From Sinorhizobium sp. 8-89 (GTDB lineage: Bacteria; Pseudomonadota; Alphaproteobacteria; Rhizobiales; Rhizobiaceae), in NCBI RefSeq assembly GCF_030124325.1, contig NZ_JASKLR010000023.1, positions 1-64,000 on the forward strand: 64,000 nucleotides of DNA, in the 5' to 3' direction. The notes below the pieces were generated by a model that was not told the origin of the DNA, made no database searches, and saw only the letters and a list, made by a program, of their open reading frames with translations. Both the position numbers and the translations under genes were made by a program. Shown here in pieces: positions 63,401-64,000 of this stretch. Within the stretch, counting starts at the first letter, position 1; every line of letters starts with the position of its first letter.

Positions 63401-63874
63401 TCCGATACCTATGGGCCGGTCTCGGTGCTGCCGACGCCTGCCTATTTCTATGGGCTTGCCGATGGCGAGGAGCTGTTCGCCGATATCGAACGAGGCAAGA
63501 CGCTCGTCATCGTCAATCAGGCGATGAGCGCCACCGACAGCCAGGGCATGGTCACCGTCTTCTTCGAGCTCAACGGCCAGCCGCGCCGCATCAAGGTGCC
63601 GGACCGGGCTCACGGTGCGACGGGTGCGGCCGTGCGCCGCAAGGCCGAGCCCGGCAATGGTGCTCATGTCGGCGCGCCGATGCCCGGCGTCATCAGCCGC
63701 GTCTTCGCCTTGGCCGGCCAGGCCGTCAGCGCCGGTGACGTGCTCGTCTCCATCGAAGCGATGAAGATGGAAACGGCGATCCATGCGGAAAAGGACGGCA
63801 CAATTGCCGAAATCCTCGTCAAGGCCGGCGACCAGATCGATGCGAAGGACTTACTCATCGCGTACGAAACATAA
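60410..63874 (+). CDS. pyc: Pyruvate carboxylase
   Basis: 1154 aa, full length, GTG start at 60410 with the standard PISKILVANRSEIAIRVFRAA beginning. Biotin carboxylase domain about 1-450 (MLKASWGGGGRGMR ATP loop, FIEVNPRIQVEHTVTE), carboxyltransferase domain about 530-800 (DTTMRDGHQSLLATRMRT metal and substrate site, MAGLLKPAAAK with the active-site lysine region), and biotin carrier at the C-terminus with SIEAMKMETAI. It makes oxaloacetate from pyruvate. It follows ETF-QO by 21 bp. Base composition is mosaic: the first ~100 bp and about 61540-62000 look less GC-biased than the rest. Confidence 0.96.
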   Translation: MPISKILVANRSEIAIRVFRAANELGIKTVAIWAEEDKLALHRFKADESYQVGRGPHLARDLGPIESYLSIDEVIRVAKLSGADAIHPGYGLLSESPEFAEACAQNGITFIGPKPETMRQLGNKVAARNLAISIGVPVVPATEPLPDDPAEIKRLADEIGYPVMLKASWGGGGRGMRAIRDPKDLIREVTEAKREAKAAFGKDEVYLEKLVERARHVESQILGDTHGNVVHLFERDCSIQRRNQKVVERAPAPYLSEAQRQELAAYSLKIAQATNYIGAGTVEYLMDADTGKFYFIEVNPRIQVEHTVTEVVTGIDIVKAQIHILDGFAIGTPESGVPKQADIRLNGHALQCRITTEDPEHNFIPDYGRITAYRQASGFGIRLDGGTAYAGGIVTPFYDPLLEKVIAWAPSPAEAIHRMDRALREFRIRGVATNLTFLEAIITHPKFKENSYTTRFIDSTPELFQQVKRKDRATKLLSYLADVTVNGHPEAKDRRRPPKDAAKPIAPVSYESPIKSGTKQLLDKLGPKKFGEWMRNEKRVLLTDTTMRDGHQSLLATRMRTYDIARIADTYAHALPSLLSLECWGGATFDVSMRFLTEDPWERLALIRERAPNILLQMLLRGANAVGYKNYPDNVVKYFVRQAARGGIDVFRVFDCLNWVENMRVSMDAIAEENKLCEAAICYTGDILNSARPKYDLKYYTELAVELEKAGAHIIAVKDMAGLLKPAAAKVLFKALREATGLPIHFHTHDTSGIAAATVLAAAEAGVDAVDAAMDALSGNTSQPCLGSIVEALSGSERDPGLDPEWIRRISFYWEAVRNQYAAFESDLKGPASEVYLHEMPGGQFTNLKEQARSLGLETRWHQVAQAYADANQMFGDIVKVTPSSKVVGDMALMMVSQDLTVADVVSPEREVSFPESVVSMLKGDLGQPPSGWPAALQKKALKGEKPYTVRPGSLLKEADLDAERKVIETKLEREVSDFEFASYLMYPKVFTDFALASDTYGPVSVLPTPAYFYGLADGEELFADIERGKTLVIVNQAMSATDSQGMVTVFFELNGQPRRIKVPDRAHGATGAAVRRKAEPGNGAHVGAPMPGVISRVFALAGQAVSAGDVLVSIEAMKMETAIHAEKDGTIAEILVKAGDQIDAKDLLIAYET

Positions 63875-64000
63875 TAGCTTCGAAGGGCCCGTTAGTTCTG
63901 CGCTGAGCATCAGTTCGCGCGGGCGACGCGAAACCCAAAGAAACGGCTATAATGTGGTTTTCACATGCGCTCGCTTGCTTCCGCCGTAGATCACCCGCGG

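Noticed and set aside
62477-63784. A 435-codon minus-strand open frame within pyc
   Set aside because: Antisense shadow of the carboxyltransferase region; no independent evidence.

Overview
This looks like an accessory replicon or genomic island of an alphaproteobacterium of the Rhizobiales (Rhizobium, Sinorhizobium/Ensifer or a close relative). The evidence is indirect: rhizobial-type solute-binding transporters in bulk, a rhizobial-type KdsB, EtfAB, ETF-QO and pyruvate carboxylase, MocR and IclR regulators, IS21 and IS66 insertion sequences, and scars of conjugation genes (trbI, ardC). No rRNA, tRNA, CRISPR array or replication origin was recognised.

Layout. 1-5.1 kb is mobile-element territory: an IS21-family element (istA/istB, arrays of terminal repeats at both ends) abutting the 3' end of a shikimate-dehydrogenase gene, then a frameshifted glycerol-dehydrogenase relic and a wrecked second IS21-type element. 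5.1-13.6 kb is an intact uptake and catabolism locus: a polyamine-type ABC importer (potD-B-C-A order) plus a Gfo/Idh/MocA oxidoreductase on the minus strand, facing a MocR-type regulator and a class III aminotransferase, with matching palindromes near the regulator start and before the aminotransferase. 13.9-26.7 kb is a patchwork: a GNAT acetyltransferase, relics (ardC, a possible recombinase, a frameshifted rve transposase, IS66, an amidohydrolase fragment joined to a glutamate-dehydrogenase fragment, trbI), an IclR regulator, an N,N-dimethylformamidase-like protein, and an intact trio of membrane di-iron hydroxylase, Rieske ferredoxin and ferredoxin reductase.

26.7-38.3 kb holds three stand-alone sugar-type ABC binding proteins interleaved with a class IV aminotransferase, a histone-deacetylase/acetylpolyamine-amidohydrolase family enzyme, an amidase, an SDR and a second MocR regulator. 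38.4-53.4 kb is a divergent pair of operons around an IclR operator. The minus side carries a fourth binding protein, two CUT1 permeases, an acyl-CoA dehydrogenase and a CaiB-type CoA transferase. The plus side carries IclR, a KdsB paralogue, a 2-keto-4-pentenoate-hydratase-like protein, the UgpC/MalK-type ATPase, EtfB, EtfA, a frameshifted IclR, a TIM-barrel isomerase, a shikimate-dehydrogenase-like enzyme and an amidohydrolase. 53.3-63.9 kb is a second divergent pair: a second shikimate-dehydrogenase-like gene and a beta-propeller protein on the minus strand; a DapA/NanA-family lyase, ribokinase-like kinase, LysE exporter, ETF-QO and pyruvate carboxylase on the plus strand.

How it may fit together (inference): a carboxylated or sugar-acid-like substrate is imported by the CUT1 transporter, activated by the CoA transferase, and oxidised by the acyl-CoA dehydrogenase, with electrons passing through the locally encoded EtfAB and ETF-QO to quinone; pyruvate carboxylase would supply oxaloacetate. 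The substrate cannot be named from sequence alone. A 15-bp palindrome of form TGGAA-N5-TTCCA recurs, exactly or with mismatches, at three IclR gene starts and at two other promoters, suggesting one IclR-type regulon.
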